From positions 1 to 50,349 of the forward strand of contig JANYEP010000253.1 of assembly GCA_025363075.1 (NCBI GenBank): 50,349 bases of DNA, written 5' to 3'. Within the stretch, counting starts at the first letter, position 1. Each line of letters opens with the position of its first letter. Positions 20,901 to 29,606 of this stretch are shown one piece after another. Source of the stretch: Chitinophagaceae bacterium. GTDB lineage: Bacteria; Bacteroidota; Bacteroidia; Chitinophagales; Chitinophagaceae. Both the position numbers and the translations under genes were made by a program. Below the pieces are notes generated by a model. That model ran no database searches, was not told the DNA's origin, and was given only the letters and a program-made list of their open reading frames with translations.

Positions 20901-23521
20901 AATGGAGAACCACTAACAGGACTACTATAAGCAGCATCAGTTGTAACTTCTAAACTATATGTCACACTATTTGCACCACCACCTGAAGGAGCACCCCAAG
21001 CAAAATTGATTGAGTTACCAGTTGAATTTCCTACAGGAGTTGCTGTTACACTTGTTGGTATATTACTACAAGTTGTAAATGTATAAGTAAGTGGATTTGT
21101 TGTGTTGTATAATGGACCTCCAGAGCAGCCACCACCATTGTATGCAAATACAGTTACAGTATAGGTAGTATTACCAGTTAAACCTGTGATTGATACACTA
21201 CTACTAGATGATACTTGTAAAATTGTACCACTAAACCCAGCTCCTGCTGTATATGTAGTACCATTTTGAGGCACACCACTTAATGCAGAAGTAGCGTAAA
21301 CTACCAAGTAACCAGATGGTGAACCACTTGCAAAAGAGAAGGTACCATTTAAAGTTGAAGTAGTTGTTGATGAAGCTACAAAACTAGTAGCTTGTGCAGA
21401 TGGTGTAGTACAAGGATTAGCAGTTACAACAGTAAAACTTCCTGCACTTACGCTATTACCACAAGCATCTGTAATTGCAATTGACACTGTTCCGTTACTA
21501 ATTGAAGGAACTGTTGCAACTACTTCTGTTGAGTTTGTGATAGTGAATGTTGCAGTAGTACCACCGAAAGTTACAGCAGTTGCACCGCTTAAATTAGTAC
21601 CACTAATTGTAACTTGATCACCAGTTGAACCTGTAGAAATTGATTTAGAAGTATATGTTCCAGGAGATTTTCTGTCAAGCGTTCCTGTACTTGTACCAGT
21701 TCCAAAACTATTGGTTACAGATACAGTACTATTTGATGGATTTGTAGAATTACTAACTGTAGCAGTTATTTGAGACGTGCTAACAACTGTGTAAGATGCA
21801 TTTAAACCAGCTAAACTCACGGCTGTTGCTCCAGTAAAATCAGCACCATTAATGGTAACTGTAGCACCAGGGCAAGCACTACTTGGTGAGAAGCTTGTAA
21901 TTTTTGGAATGTATATAAATTCGTCTGCACCAATATCTGGAGCATTTGTGCTTCTTGTATCTCCATCAAAGTCTGTAGTTACAGACGCAATAAAAGTACC
22001 AGCATTACTTAAAGAAGCATTTGCAGCTACTGATTGTAAATGATAATCTGTTGATGAAACAAAAGTTGGATTTAAAATTACAGAATTAACATCTTTACCT
22101 GTTAGAGCCTGTATTGCTGGTATAGTAGATGCAGCTGTTTGTGAAGCTGTATAAACATTTATATTAGCCAAATGAGAATAATAAGAATTGTAGTCGCAAT
22201 TGCTTAATACATTCACTGCAGACAAGCAAGCTAATGCATATGCGTTACCACCACCATTTGCAACGCATCTAAAAATATTATTTCTAATATCAATAGAATT
22301 TGCAAGCGTAGGACCACTAATAAATAGTGCAGCAGTTACAGCACTTGAGTTGCTTAAAGAAGACGTTAAGTTAAATGTGTTGTTATAAAATTTATAACCG
22401 CCATTTACACTAGCACAGTTAATACCGTAGCAAGAAAATGAGTTAGAAATACCAACTGCCCACACATCGCCAATAAAGTTATTGAAAACAGCTATGTTAG
22501 GACTAGCAGCACTTGAGTTCAAAGTTATACCACGTGCAGACGATGCAGTACTGTACTGATATACTTTAGCAATATTATTATTATAGATATTGCCATTTAA
22601 ACTACCATTTAATACCTGAATACCGTGTACTTGAGTGGTAGCTGCGGCAGTATTGGCTACATTAAATGTATTGTTAAAAATATTAAAGCCTGATTGTGCA
22701 GAACAATAAATACCATTTAAGAAAGCACTATCTACATTATTTTTGCTAATAGACACGTTTACATCTGGTGAAGCTGTAGTTCCCAATAAAAGTATGTTAT
22801 AGTTTGCACGCCCTACTCTATTATTTGTGTAAGTGTTGTTACTGTTAGGCGTAGGCGACGCTCCGCCTAAACTAGTGCTTGAACCACTAATAATACAAGC
22901 GAAATTATTTACTGTACTACTTTGTGTAAGGTTACAGTTTTTAATTGTATTACTAGTAGCACCATTACCACTAATTGAACCTACCCAAATACCTACGACA
23001 CTTCCACCTGTGCTTGAATTTAAAATTGTTAAATCTCTAGATGAGGTACCATTGTTACTACCATCTATAGTCACATTATCAGCACCTGCGAACTTAATTA
23101 AAGCACCATTAATAGTACCACCAATTGTAGGTGTTGTACTCGCTGCTGGTTTAATGTTAATGCTCGTGTAACTTGCACTACCAGTAGCACTACTATTTAA
23201 ACTAGCAGTTGCTATTTCCGTAGTACTTGATGTAACACTAATAGCTATTACACCCGTGTAATAACCATTGTTAATAGAGTCGAAAGCAGATTTTAAAGTT
23301 GTGTGTGTGAGAGGTGTGCCACTACCTGTACCCCCAGAAGACGTAACACTAATTTGTGCATTTACCGAAAATGAGAATGCCAAGATGAACATTGCTAAAA
23401 ACCACTTGACAAATAGTCGTGATTTGATGTTACTTACTTTGGCTTCTGGTGGATTAGTTGTAAAACTATTTGTTACAACTGATTCCGTACTCTTAAGAAA
23501 AGTGTAGTTTTTCTTTCTCAT
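14903..23521 (-). CDS. Giant (2872 aa) multidomain surface/secreted protein with T9SS type A C-terminal sorting domain
   Basis: Right-handed-helix-like N-terminal region, IPT/TIG-like repeats (ITSFSPSSACPGATVTINGADF), FN3-like segments, P/Homo-B-like domain (MKITHTFTGDLGINVKAPNGK...NGTWKLIARDYGAGDTGAIKNWYVKVYY), VCSG...SWTR PKD-like repeats, C-terminal FTLSPNPAKGSVTI...LDISNLSKGLYLVNIITNEGKKTKKLIVE. Confidence 0.9.
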   Translation of the reverse strand: MRKKNYTFLKSTESVVTNSFTTNPPEAKVSNIKSRLFVKWFLAMFILAFSFSVNAQISVTSSGGTGSGTPLTHTTLKSAFDSINNGYYTGVIAISVTSSTTEIATASLNSSATGSASYTSINIKPAASTTPTIGGTINGALIKFAGADNVTIDGSNNGTSSRDLTILNSSTGGSVVGIWVGSISGNGATSNTIKNCNLTQSSTVNNFACIISGSSTSLGGASPTPNSNNTYTNNRVGRANYNILLLGTTASPDVNVSISKNNVDSAFLNGIYCSAQSGFNIFNNTFNVANTAAATTQVHGIQVLNGSLNGNIYNNNIAKVYQYSTASSARGITLNSSAASPNIAVFNNFIGDVWAVGISNSFSCYGINCASVNGGYKFYNNTFNLTSSLSNSSAVTAALFISGPTLANSIDIRNNIFRCVANGGGNAYALACLSAVNVLSNCDYNSYYSHLANINVYTASQTAASTIPAIQALTGKDVNSVILNPTFVSSTDYHLQSVAANASLSNAGTFIASVTTDFDGDTRSTNAPDIGADEFIYIPKITSFSPSSACPGATVTINGADFTGATAVSLAGLNASYTVVSTSQITATVSNSTNPSNSTVSVTNSFGTGTSTGTLDRKSPGTYTSKSISTGSTGDQVTISGTNLSGATAVTFGGTTATFTITNSTEVVATVPSISNGTVSIAITDACGNSVSAGSFTVVTANPCTTPSAQATSFVASSTTTSTLNGTFSFASGSPSGYLVVYATSALSGVPQNGTTYTAGAGFSGTILQVSSSSSVSITGLTGNTTYTVTVFAYNGGGCSGGPLYNTTNPLTYTFTTCSNIPTSVTATPVGNSTGNSINFAWGAPSGGGANSVTYSLEVTTDAAYSSPVSGSPFSINQLSKSVSGLNFNTKYYYRIRSNNGCYSSYVTGNVTTGCGAVNVPVYQNFDATISSALPTCWLVEDANGDGITWTSSNIDSRVSGLTNPRALRYSANSTTTTVAANDWAFMPGVQLVAGQSYTLSFLQNALTNGGENLQIYYGASQSSAIKTNANKIFDAAGLSNTAAVLQAATFTPPTTGTYYVGFYCNSPSSAQGGLFLFLDEITLDVTPAAPAAPAPVTASIPTAYSLQVNWTDNSSTELGYNVYSSLNGTDWVYRTSTGANVTNTLIGNLKASTAYYFKVEAYNAGGSNSATTSTSTSTSSCSGYTTNSYIGTLFTGTGNNWLNSSNWSLGHTPNACEDVQINAAVPITTTCYLYLKSPVAIHNLDINQTLTGTAVQTLFVFTQSNSFDISGNATVAVNRTASTTVTGDAVYLVSGPGVITVEGKVSMGETGNRTAALGTGGSTLGPIYLKGDVVFGPQSFLNFGNLINFVFDAPVSQTVTLNSSATSANPATYGLGNVQIGSSNTPTVTFTDTMTTNSQMAGIVNDFIISNGASVIIANGTQLNRTQSGSGTFSLGSNSSLTLSGATGGVGNSNFPSGFANYTFDNASTVLYNGTAAQTISSALTYGNLTLNNANGATINGNTTVNNFLTLTNGKIATGSNKLTLGLSAAIANANSSNYINGTLEKTIGSATSSKSFEIGDASNYTPVSMSFVGGSTNSGGKVSAKTTAGAPAALGYLRSGISLTNYLARKYTLSNSGVTGFTSITPTFNYVSGNLVGNTSNANYLIADSVYGGGWSLRSATTNPSATSSSSTGISLSTGASTDVLIGELDPPPAPTVNEPNPTSACEGSVYTITGTNFYGINSVTIGSASCVFTVNSSTQLTITIPTAIPSGVITVTNGGGSASTSGSLNTLDQPITTASPSTQTVCSGDAITTIVLGNSNSVAGTTYSWTRTGNNAAVSGATTGTNSISGSFASTSTISETLTYTANATGGNGCAGIATTATVVVKASPGVVSLSPTSSSICQNGVQQLTANYTAATGNQTTGSGAISVSIPDGTGTNGVNGLGGVNTDLIMNSVPTGALVTKVEVGMKITHTFTGDLGINVKAPNGKILNLAFLAGDATDNYGDVNNYAVFSSDADPNTQFLPADSTPGGIVGVYAPDANNNVGTPAFKSNTTLFSDLFSTPNGTWKLIARDYGAGDTGAIKNWYVKVYYTLQPTFVWAPTAGLYLNAGHTSAYTGGSQQSVYAYNTPGNYSYSANISFNGCTASSTSATVDIQAIPTASRSIASQTVCSGTSISDIVLSSPNDNTAILSWTRDHTSDISGTIGASGTGDVSGNLVNTTAAPITVTFTITANGSGSQSCAGSSVTSTVTVNPTPLATASPAAQNICSGSAINPITLGTTNSVSGTTYTWSRNNTSAATGIAASGNSFISGTLTNASSTTTVTFSVTAVGPGSSACAGTPATATVTVYNPATVYNVTGGGSYCSFPGDGVPVGLSNSQSGYTYQLVTGSTSSSISGTGSVLSYGNQTAAGTYTITASNAGCSTPMNGSATVSVITTLTPSVSLQSSSTTACAGTNVAFFATATNGGTNPTYNFFVNNVSKQNGSSNAYLTTLLQNGDVIYCVMTTSNVCQTASTSNSNSIQMTITAGATLAAPKAITGTTTNCTVGTSNFLKDSTTGGAWSSSDTTVAKINVSGLVNTFKNGSTVISYRIYGSNGCSNSSSVVYVVAEQTVPAAITSAGSITSLCIGATLQLSDATSGGVWGSANNAASVNASTGLVTGTYGAGTSYPAVILYKLSNVYGCSKTVTKNLTVNPIPGVPGMQYAAGTPNPQNGPGGGYCLNRSGIPNKFVVVGYPATGSGSGTSHWTSSVPGVLTATDSTGTLAVIQLAAFGTSTIKYAFTNANGCSNSRSVTLTVVNCPNSRGVQQIESQTEVDFTLSPNPAKGSVTIVTQYVQSGGQIIVTDLFGKQVKVQTLSLGSNKLDISNLSKGLYLVNIITNEGKKTKKLIVE

Positions 23522-23787
23522 AATTACAGATTGATTTGTGAATAAAAATATTAAAAGTTATAATATAAAAAATTACTTATACGCTTAAAACTCGCTCTGT
23601 TCAACAGTTTCAGCATAATTACTGATTTTGCTTTGGCAAAAAAATTTTGTTAAATTTATGTTAAAAAATAAAACTAATTAAATTCTTTTGGAGATGCAAT
23701 ATAATGATTTTGTCATTCCAACCAAAAAAAATTTTTTTTTAAAAAAAAAATATTAAATTGCATTTTCATTAAAAAAAATTAACATTT

Positions 23788-25944
23788 ATGAAGAAGAAAA
23801 TTACCTGCTTACTGATGTTGTTCTGTATCTACTATGGTTCTACAAAAGCTCAGTTTTTTAACTATGTAAGTACTAGTGCGTCTTCAGAAGATGCGTTTTA
23901 CGTAGACCTTGCTCAAAAAGGTACAAAAGTTACTACAAATTATACAGGTGGTGTGCTTAATGCTGCTACAGCTACAAGTCAAAATTCAACTGTTCAGAAC
24001 ATTGGTTTTACTTTCAGTTTTGCTGGCGTTAGCTATACACAATTTACTTTAAACACAAATGGATTTATTAAGTTAGGAAACGATACTGTAACACGCACCG
24101 AATCTACTGATGTATTGTTTAGCACAGACCCTAGTGCAACAAATGTTATATATGCTTTTAACGGAAATTTGCAACCCACATCAAGTAGCGAGTATAGAGT
24201 TTACACCGATGGTGCAGCTGGTTCAAGAACTTGCACAATTCAGTTTAAGGCAGTTGCAGATAGTGGTTGTCCTGATTGTAGCCCGTCATCATCACCTCAA
24301 TATGATAATGTTGAATTTCAAATTATTCTATTTGAAACTTCTAACAATATAGATTTCATTTATGGTGGATTTACTGCAAACCTTAATCCTGCGGGTTTTG
24401 TACCCTATAATTGTGGATTAAAATCCAACAGCAAGGCTAATTCAGTTAATGCTACAAAATCATCACAAACACAATATACAAATGTGGCATTTGTAGATGG
24501 TGCTTACACAGGAAATAGATTTAATACCAGAAATAATTTATTACCATCATTAGGCTTTACTATTCACTGGGTTCCAATATTAATTAAGAACAATAATGTA
24601 AAACTTTTAAATGAATACATCATTGGCAAAGTTCCAAAGCAATATGACCACGAAATGAAAGTGAATGTAAGAAATATTGGAGCCACATCTTTAACCAATT
24701 TCCCAATAACTGTAACTGTTTCTGGTGCTAACTCACAAGTTTATAATCAAACAATTGCATCTCTTGCTTCTGGTGCAAAAGCAACAATAACAATACCTGC
24801 AATTAGCTGGCAAAATGCTGGTAAAAATACAATTGCAGTATCTATACCAAACGACGATGATAATAGTGATAATTTAGATACAGTTTATCAAACCGTAACT
24901 CCGCTTACAATTGGGTATTGTACTGATTCCATTTTTGGTGGAAGAGTTGGTAACACTACTAATTCAATAGATTTAGGAACGAGATTTCATATTCCAGGTG
25001 CATCCAATAAAATTACCAGTGTTACCGCATATATTGATACTCCAGGTAGATTATATAGAATTTATGTTTATGGGGTAAATGCAGATACTCCAAAGGTTAA
25101 GCTTAGCAATATGGCTACCAACCTTACAAGTGTTGCAGGAAAAAATGTTTATACTTTTGCCACGCCTTTGACTGTCCCAAGTGACTTTGTGGTTGTAGTT
25201 ACGCAATTAAGTGTTAACACATCTGTGCGTTTAGGATATCAATATGAAGACCCAATAAGAGATAAAACATTTTATTTTAGAATACCACAAGGTTCATCCG
25301 TTGGGGCATCATCCAGTTGGTCTGATTTTGCTCCTGGCAACCCCTTTAAACTAATGGTAGATGTCACAATGCTCAATGCTTTTCTACCTGTTAAATTAGT
25401 TAGTTTTACTGCACACAAGGATGGTAGAAATAATGTACTAAATTGGCAAACAGCATCCGAAATAAACAATCTTGGTTTTGAAATACAAAGAAGTGCAGAC
25501 GGAACTGATTTCACTAAAATAGATTTTGTAAATGCAAAAGGTGATAATAAAACCATTGCCAATTATATGTTTTATGATGTACATCCATTAACTGGTAATA
25601 ATTATTACAGATTACGTCAATTAGATAAAGATGGTAATGAAAGTTTATCCGAAATTGTTCAAATTAAAAATGCTATAGTTGAAAAATCTGAAATCGCTAG
25701 CGTTTACCCTAACCCTACATCAGATAATGTTAGTGTAGTTTTAACAAGTATTCAAAAAGAAAAATACACTATTAAAGTAACTGATATTTATGGTAGAACT
25801 CTTAAACAAGATAGTTATCAGGCACAACAAGGAAGCAACAAAATAAACATCAACTCATCTTCATTTGCAGCAGGTACATATTTTGTAAAAATATTAAGCG
25901 AAAGCAATGAAACTATTGCTACTACTAAGTTTGTGAAACAATAG
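23788..25944 (+). CDS. Secreted protein with T9SS type A C-terminal sorting domain (718 aa)
   Basis: Signal peptide MKKKITCLLMLFCIYYGSTKAQ; VYPNPTSDNVSVVL...INSSSFAAGTYFVKILSESNETIATTKFVKQ. Confidence 0.88.
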   Translation: MKKKITCLLMLFCIYYGSTKAQFFNYVSTSASSEDAFYVDLAQKGTKVTTNYTGGVLNAATATSQNSTVQNIGFTFSFAGVSYTQFTLNTNGFIKLGNDTVTRTESTDVLFSTDPSATNVIYAFNGNLQPTSSSEYRVYTDGAAGSRTCTIQFKAVADSGCPDCSPSSSPQYDNVEFQIILFETSNNIDFIYGGFTANLNPAGFVPYNCGLKSNSKANSVNATKSSQTQYTNVAFVDGAYTGNRFNTRNNLLPSLGFTIHWVPILIKNNNVKLLNEYIIGKVPKQYDHEMKVNVRNIGATSLTNFPITVTVSGANSQVYNQTIASLASGAKATITIPAISWQNAGKNTIAVSIPNDDDNSDNLDTVYQTVTPLTIGYCTDSIFGGRVGNTTNSIDLGTRFHIPGASNKITSVTAYIDTPGRLYRIYVYGVNADTPKVKLSNMATNLTSVAGKNVYTFATPLTVPSDFVVVVTQLSVNTSVRLGYQYEDPIRDKTFYFRIPQGSSVGASSSWSDFAPGNPFKLMVDVTMLNAFLPVKLVSFTAHKDGRNNVLNWQTASEINNLGFEIQRSADGTDFTKIDFVNAKGDNKTIANYMFYDVHPLTGNNYYRLRQLDKDGNESLSEIVQIKNAIVEKSEIASVYPNPTSDNVSVVLTSIQKEKYTIKVTDIYGRTLKQDSYQAQQGSNKININSSSFAAGTYFVKILSESNETIATTKFVKQ

Positions 25945-25969
25945 AAAATAATCATTTAATGATTTTAAC

Positions 25970-26001
25970 AAAAAATGCTGACTTTACAGTCAGCATTTTT
26001 T
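25970..26001. terminator. Bidirectional terminator between convergent genes
   Basis: AAAAAATGCTGACT-ttac-AGTCAGCATTTTTT. Confidence 0.9.
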
Positions 26002-26031
26002 GTTATTAAAATTTCAGCAAAAAAATAAAAA

Positions 26032-27702
26032 TTACTGGCACACGTCTTTAATTACTTTTCCAACGCAACCACTTGGCATTTGTATCTTCAATAATGCTGC
26101 TAATGTAGCTGCAATATCTGTCATATAAACTTCACTGAAACTACTACCCTGCTTGATATTACATCCATACCATAGCAAAGGAATATGTGCATCGTAAGGA
26201 TTCCATAAACCGTGTGTTGTACCAGTTTTCATTCCATCTATATAACCAGGTTTTAGAATAAATTGTATATCCCCACTCCTACTTGAATTGTAACCATTCG
26301 ATAACATTTCTTTCACCGTTTTATTCATTGGTTCTTCAATCAACTCTTTTAGTTCAAAAGCATTTGCAACAGCGTCATATTTTTTCAAATATTTTATTAT
26401 CCATTGAGAAATTTTTTCTTCGTCTAATTTTAAAGAATCAATTGCAGGATGGTTAAGTGTCAATTGATAATTCATTGTAGCAACAATAGTTTTATTGATA
26501 CCAAAAATTTCTTTTAATTGTTTATTCATTTCTTTTACTACGCCATTGTCATCAAATGTTCCAGCAGGCAATTTATGCTCTTGCATAAATGCTGGAATGT
26601 GAGCAACAGCGTGGTCTGCAGTTAAAAATGACAAATAATTTCCCTTGCCAATCTGTGCATCAATAAAATCAAAAAGTTTTCCAAGTTGCTCATCCAATCT
26701 CACATAACAATCCAACAATTCCCAACTATTTGGACCAAATGCGTGTCCAATATAATCAGGGCTTGAAAAGCTAATGGCAAGCAAATCTGTTACACTATTT
26801 TTTCCAAGTTGTTCGTTTAACAAAGCGGCTTTTGCCATTTCAACAGTAATGTTATTTCCATAAGGAGTGGAGATAATTTTGCTGTAATCTTTATCAATAA
26901 ACTGTGTTAAATTACTATATGGAAATGAAAGAGCATCTTTACCAAACGCTTTACTCTCATAGCTTTCAACATCATTGGTGCAGTATTGCAAGTAGATTTC
27001 TTTAGGCAAACTAATATTCCAACCTATTCTATAAAAAGAGTCTATCATCTTTCTATTATTAAAATTATTTACCCAGTTTGGAAGTTGTGATAAATAGTGT
27101 GTGCTGCTAATAAAACTGCCAGTAGATTTATCAAGCCAATAAGCAGCATTAGCACTATGACCAGCAGGTAAAATAGCTCCCCTATCTTTTATAGCAATGC
27201 CAATTACTTTGCTCTTAAAATTTGTTGAGAGCCTTAATTCATCACCAATAGTTGTTACCAACATATTCTTTGGACTCATCTTTCCTGCATCACCTTTAGT
27301 ATTGCCAACACCAGCAACAGTAGTATCTTCAGTGCAGTAAACTTCTTTATTTAAATTTTTATCGTACCAATTATTGCCAACAATTCCGTGAATATTTGGA
27401 ACACTACCTGTGTACACACAAGTATGTCCACAAGCAGTAACAGTAGGCGTGTAAGGCACCATTGCATTGTTGCAACTAAAGCCATTATCCATCATTCTTT
27501 TAAAGCCACCATTGGCTTTAAACAATGGTTGAAAACGTTGCAAATAATCCCATCGCATCTGGTCTATAATAATTCCAACTACAAGTTTTGGTTTGCTATT
27601 TACAGTTGTTTTTTGTGTTGCTTGTTTTGCTTGAGAAGCCTTCTGGCAAAGGCTTGTAGCAACTATCGAAAATGAGAGAATAGTAGTAAAAAAAAGTTTC
27701 AT
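26032..27702 (-). CDS. PafA-like alkaline phosphatase / nucleotide pyrophosphatase family protein
   Basis: VVGIIIDQMRWDYL, PTVTACGHTCVYTGSVPNIHGIVGNNWYD, SFSSPDYIGHAFGPNSWE, LTADHAVAHIP. Start moved to internal Met of signal peptide MKLFFTTILSFSIVATSLCQ. Confidence 0.88.
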   Translation of the reverse strand: MKLFFTTILSFSIVATSLCQKASQAKQATQKTTVNSKPKLVVGIIIDQMRWDYLQRFQPLFKANGGFKRMMDNGFSCNNAMVPYTPTVTACGHTCVYTGSVPNIHGIVGNNWYDKNLNKEVYCTEDTTVAGVGNTKGDAGKMSPKNMLVTTIGDELRLSTNFKSKVIGIAIKDRGAILPAGHSANAAYWLDKSTGSFISSTHYLSQLPNWVNNFNNRKMIDSFYRIGWNISLPKEIYLQYCTNDVESYESKAFGKDALSFPYSNLTQFIDKDYSKIISTPYGNNITVEMAKAALLNEQLGKNSVTDLLAISFSSPDYIGHAFGPNSWELLDCYVRLDEQLGKLFDFIDAQIGKGNYLSFLTADHAVAHIPAFMQEHKLPAGTFDDNGVVKEMNKQLKEIFGINKTIVATMNYQLTLNHPAIDSLKLDEEKISQWIIKYLKKYDAVANAFELKELIEEPMNKTVKEMLSNGYNSSRSGDIQFILKPGYIDGMKTGTTHGLWNPYDAHIPLLWYGCNIKQGSSFSEVYMTDIAATLAALLKIQMPSGCVGKVIKDVCQ

Positions 27703-27775
27703 TCTATAATTTGTTTGAAACAAAAGTATAGAATGAAACAACGTAGAAAGGTTATGAAATTATTTTGTGATAGAA

Positions 27776-28543
27776 TTAAAACCTAAAACCTAAGCTTAAA
27801 CTTAAAGCTCTAACACCTGCCCACGCACCAGTTGAAGTAAAGGTAGCTTTTGTATAATCACTATTTACCTCACCGTGAAACTTAAATGGTCCATATTCTT
27901 TACTATTTATATCTTTCAATTGGTCATCAAAAGCTTTAGTTTGAACTGGATTATTTTTATCTATTGTTGGATTAAAATTTGAAGCTACAATTGTTCCATT
28001 ACTTGTTCCATAATGCCCACCAATAATCCAAAAGTCCAACACTAATTTCTTTGCAATTTGAAACTGCCTGCCTATTAATATTCCACCAGAAAGAGATGTA
28101 AAAGTTCCAGCAAACATAGCAGAAGCCTTTTCTGTAGAGCCTGGTGGAATGTAATCGTAAGTCATTGGCACTTGCAAATCGAAACTTGCATAACGCAAAT
28201 AAGGAGCTATATAAAAACCTCGCATTTTTCCTGCACTTAAATATATTCTTAGCTCAGGTGTGATAGCAAAATTTCCCATTTGAAAATCGCTTATTCGCAC
28301 ATTCTTATTATCAATGGTCGATTCTATTTTGTCTTTAACAAATTGAGGCATTCCCATTTTGGGCATATAACGAACTCCCACAGATAAGGACATTTTCTTT
28401 AAAAGACTTCTTTCGTAAGTTATATTATAGTTGCTAATAGCATCGCCAAAAATGTTTGTTTTAATAATATTTTTTCCTCCAATTAGTTTTTGTGCATTTG
28501 TAATAAATGGAACAAAGAATAAAATGATAATGAACTTTTTCAT
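27776..28543 (-). CDS. Putative outer membrane beta-barrel protein (DUF3575-like)
   Basis: Signal peptide; NIIKTNIFGDAISNYNITYERSLLKKMSLSVGVRY; C-terminal ALSLSLGFRF (terminal Phe). Confidence 0.6.
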   Translation of the reverse strand: MKKFIIILFFVPFITNAQKLIGGKNIIKTNIFGDAISNYNITYERSLLKKMSLSVGVRYMPKMGMPQFVKDKIESTIDNKNVRISDFQMGNFAITPELRIYLSAGKMRGFYIAPYLRYASFDLQVPMTYDYIPPGSTEKASAMFAGTFTSLSGGILIGRQFQIAKKLVLDFWIIGGHYGTSNGTIVASNFNPTIDKNNPVQTKAFDDQLKDINSKEYGPFKFHGEVNSDYTKATFTSTGAWAGVRALSLSLGFRF

Positions 28544-28624
28544 TGTGCAAGTTTTTGGTTATTGTGATGTAAATATAAATTTTTTATCTAATCATAATTC
28601 CTTTATTTCTTCTTTTTTTGCACG

Positions 28625-29146
28625 ATGAGAAAATTATCAATGGATGAATTAAATAGAAAGTCGGTTGAAGGTTTTAAACAAGCCAATAAAAAGCCCATTG
28701 TTGTTGTGATGGATAACATTAGGAGTATGCACAATGTTGGTAGTGTTTTTAGAACTGCTGATGCCTTTTTAATTGAAGCCATTTGCCTATGTGGCTACAC
28801 ACCACAACCACCACACAGAGACATTAACAAAACAGCACTTGGAGCTACTGAAACTGTTGATTGGCTTTATTTTGAAAACACAACAGCTGCTATTGATGAA
28901 TTAAAAAAACAAGGCTATAAAATTTATGCAATAGAGCAAACCGAAGGAAGCATAAGCCTTGAAAGCATTACTGCTGTTGATTCTAAGACTGCCTTAGTTT
29001 TTGGCAATGAAGTTGAAGGTGTGAGTGATGAAGTAATAAAACTTGCTGATGCGTACATTGAAATACCTCAACTTGGAATGAAACACAGCTTGAATATTAG
29101 CGTTGCAGCGGGTATTGTTTTATGGCAATTTGTATGGGGGAAATAA
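28625..29146 (+). CDS. SpoU/TrmH family RNA methyltransferase (173 aa)
   Basis: DNIRSMHNVGSVFRTADAF, ALVFGNEVEGVSDEVIKLAD, IPQLGMKHSLNISVAAGIVLW (SpoU motifs 1-3). Confidence 0.92.
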   Translation: MRKLSMDELNRKSVEGFKQANKKPIVVVMDNIRSMHNVGSVFRTADAFLIEAICLCGYTPQPPHRDINKTALGATETVDWLYFENTTAAIDELKKQGYKIYAIEQTEGSISLESITAVDSKTALVFGNEVEGVSDEVIKLADAYIEIPQLGMKHSLNISVAAGIVLWQFVWGK

Positions 29147-29149
29147 ATA

Positions 29150-29575
29150 TTATTTTGATTCATCACCTGGGCAATGACACTCAAATTCCTTTCCTAAATC
29201 TATGCAAGTGATGACAGTTAATTCATCATTGCAGCCAGCAACAATAATTCTTAAATGTTGTTGCTCTTTGCTGAAACCCTCTACAGCATAGCGTTTGTGG
29301 CAATCATCATTTTGCAAATTACTTTTTTTATAATTAATTTCTCCGTGTTCTATCACATCTTTTATTTCTGTTTCATCAATGTGCCTGCACTCCATTCTGC
29401 ACTTTGCGTGTTTAGAATATTTTATATGTGATGGATGATGGTTATATGCTTCTTGTTGTTGAACTAAACTTTTTCCACTTGGTTTTTCACTACGATTATT
29501 GCAACTTGAAACAAATAGTGATACAGCTACAACTGCTGCTATCATTATGTTTGAAGATATTTTTAAAAAATTCAT
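29150..29575 (-). CDS. Predicted lipoprotein with DUF4258-like domain
   Basis: Lipobox MIAAVVAVSLFVSSC; YSKHAKCRMECRHIDETEIKDVIEHGEI...RYAVEGFSKEQQHLRIIVAGCNDELTVITCIDLGKEFECHCPGD. Confidence 0.65.
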   Translation of the reverse strand: MNFLKISSNIMIAAVVAVSLFVSSCNNRSEKPSGKSLVQQQEAYNHHPSHIKYSKHAKCRMECRHIDETEIKDVIEHGEINYKKSNLQNDDCHKRYAVEGFSKEQQHLRIIVAGCNDELTVITCIDLGKEFECHCPGDESK

Positions 29576-29606
29576 ATTACAATATTTTTAATTAATAAAC
29601 CACTTA

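Noticed and set aside
15822-23507. Several short plus-strand ORFs antisense to the giant T9SS gene
   Set aside because: Low-complexity hydrophobic translations forced by Ser/Thr/Ala-rich coding on the opposite strand; no independent signals.
14903-23521. DNA-level tandem repeat array in the giant gene
   Set aside because: Repetition is at the protein-domain level and diverged; no clear nucleotide repeat unit was seen, so it is not listed as a repeat feature.
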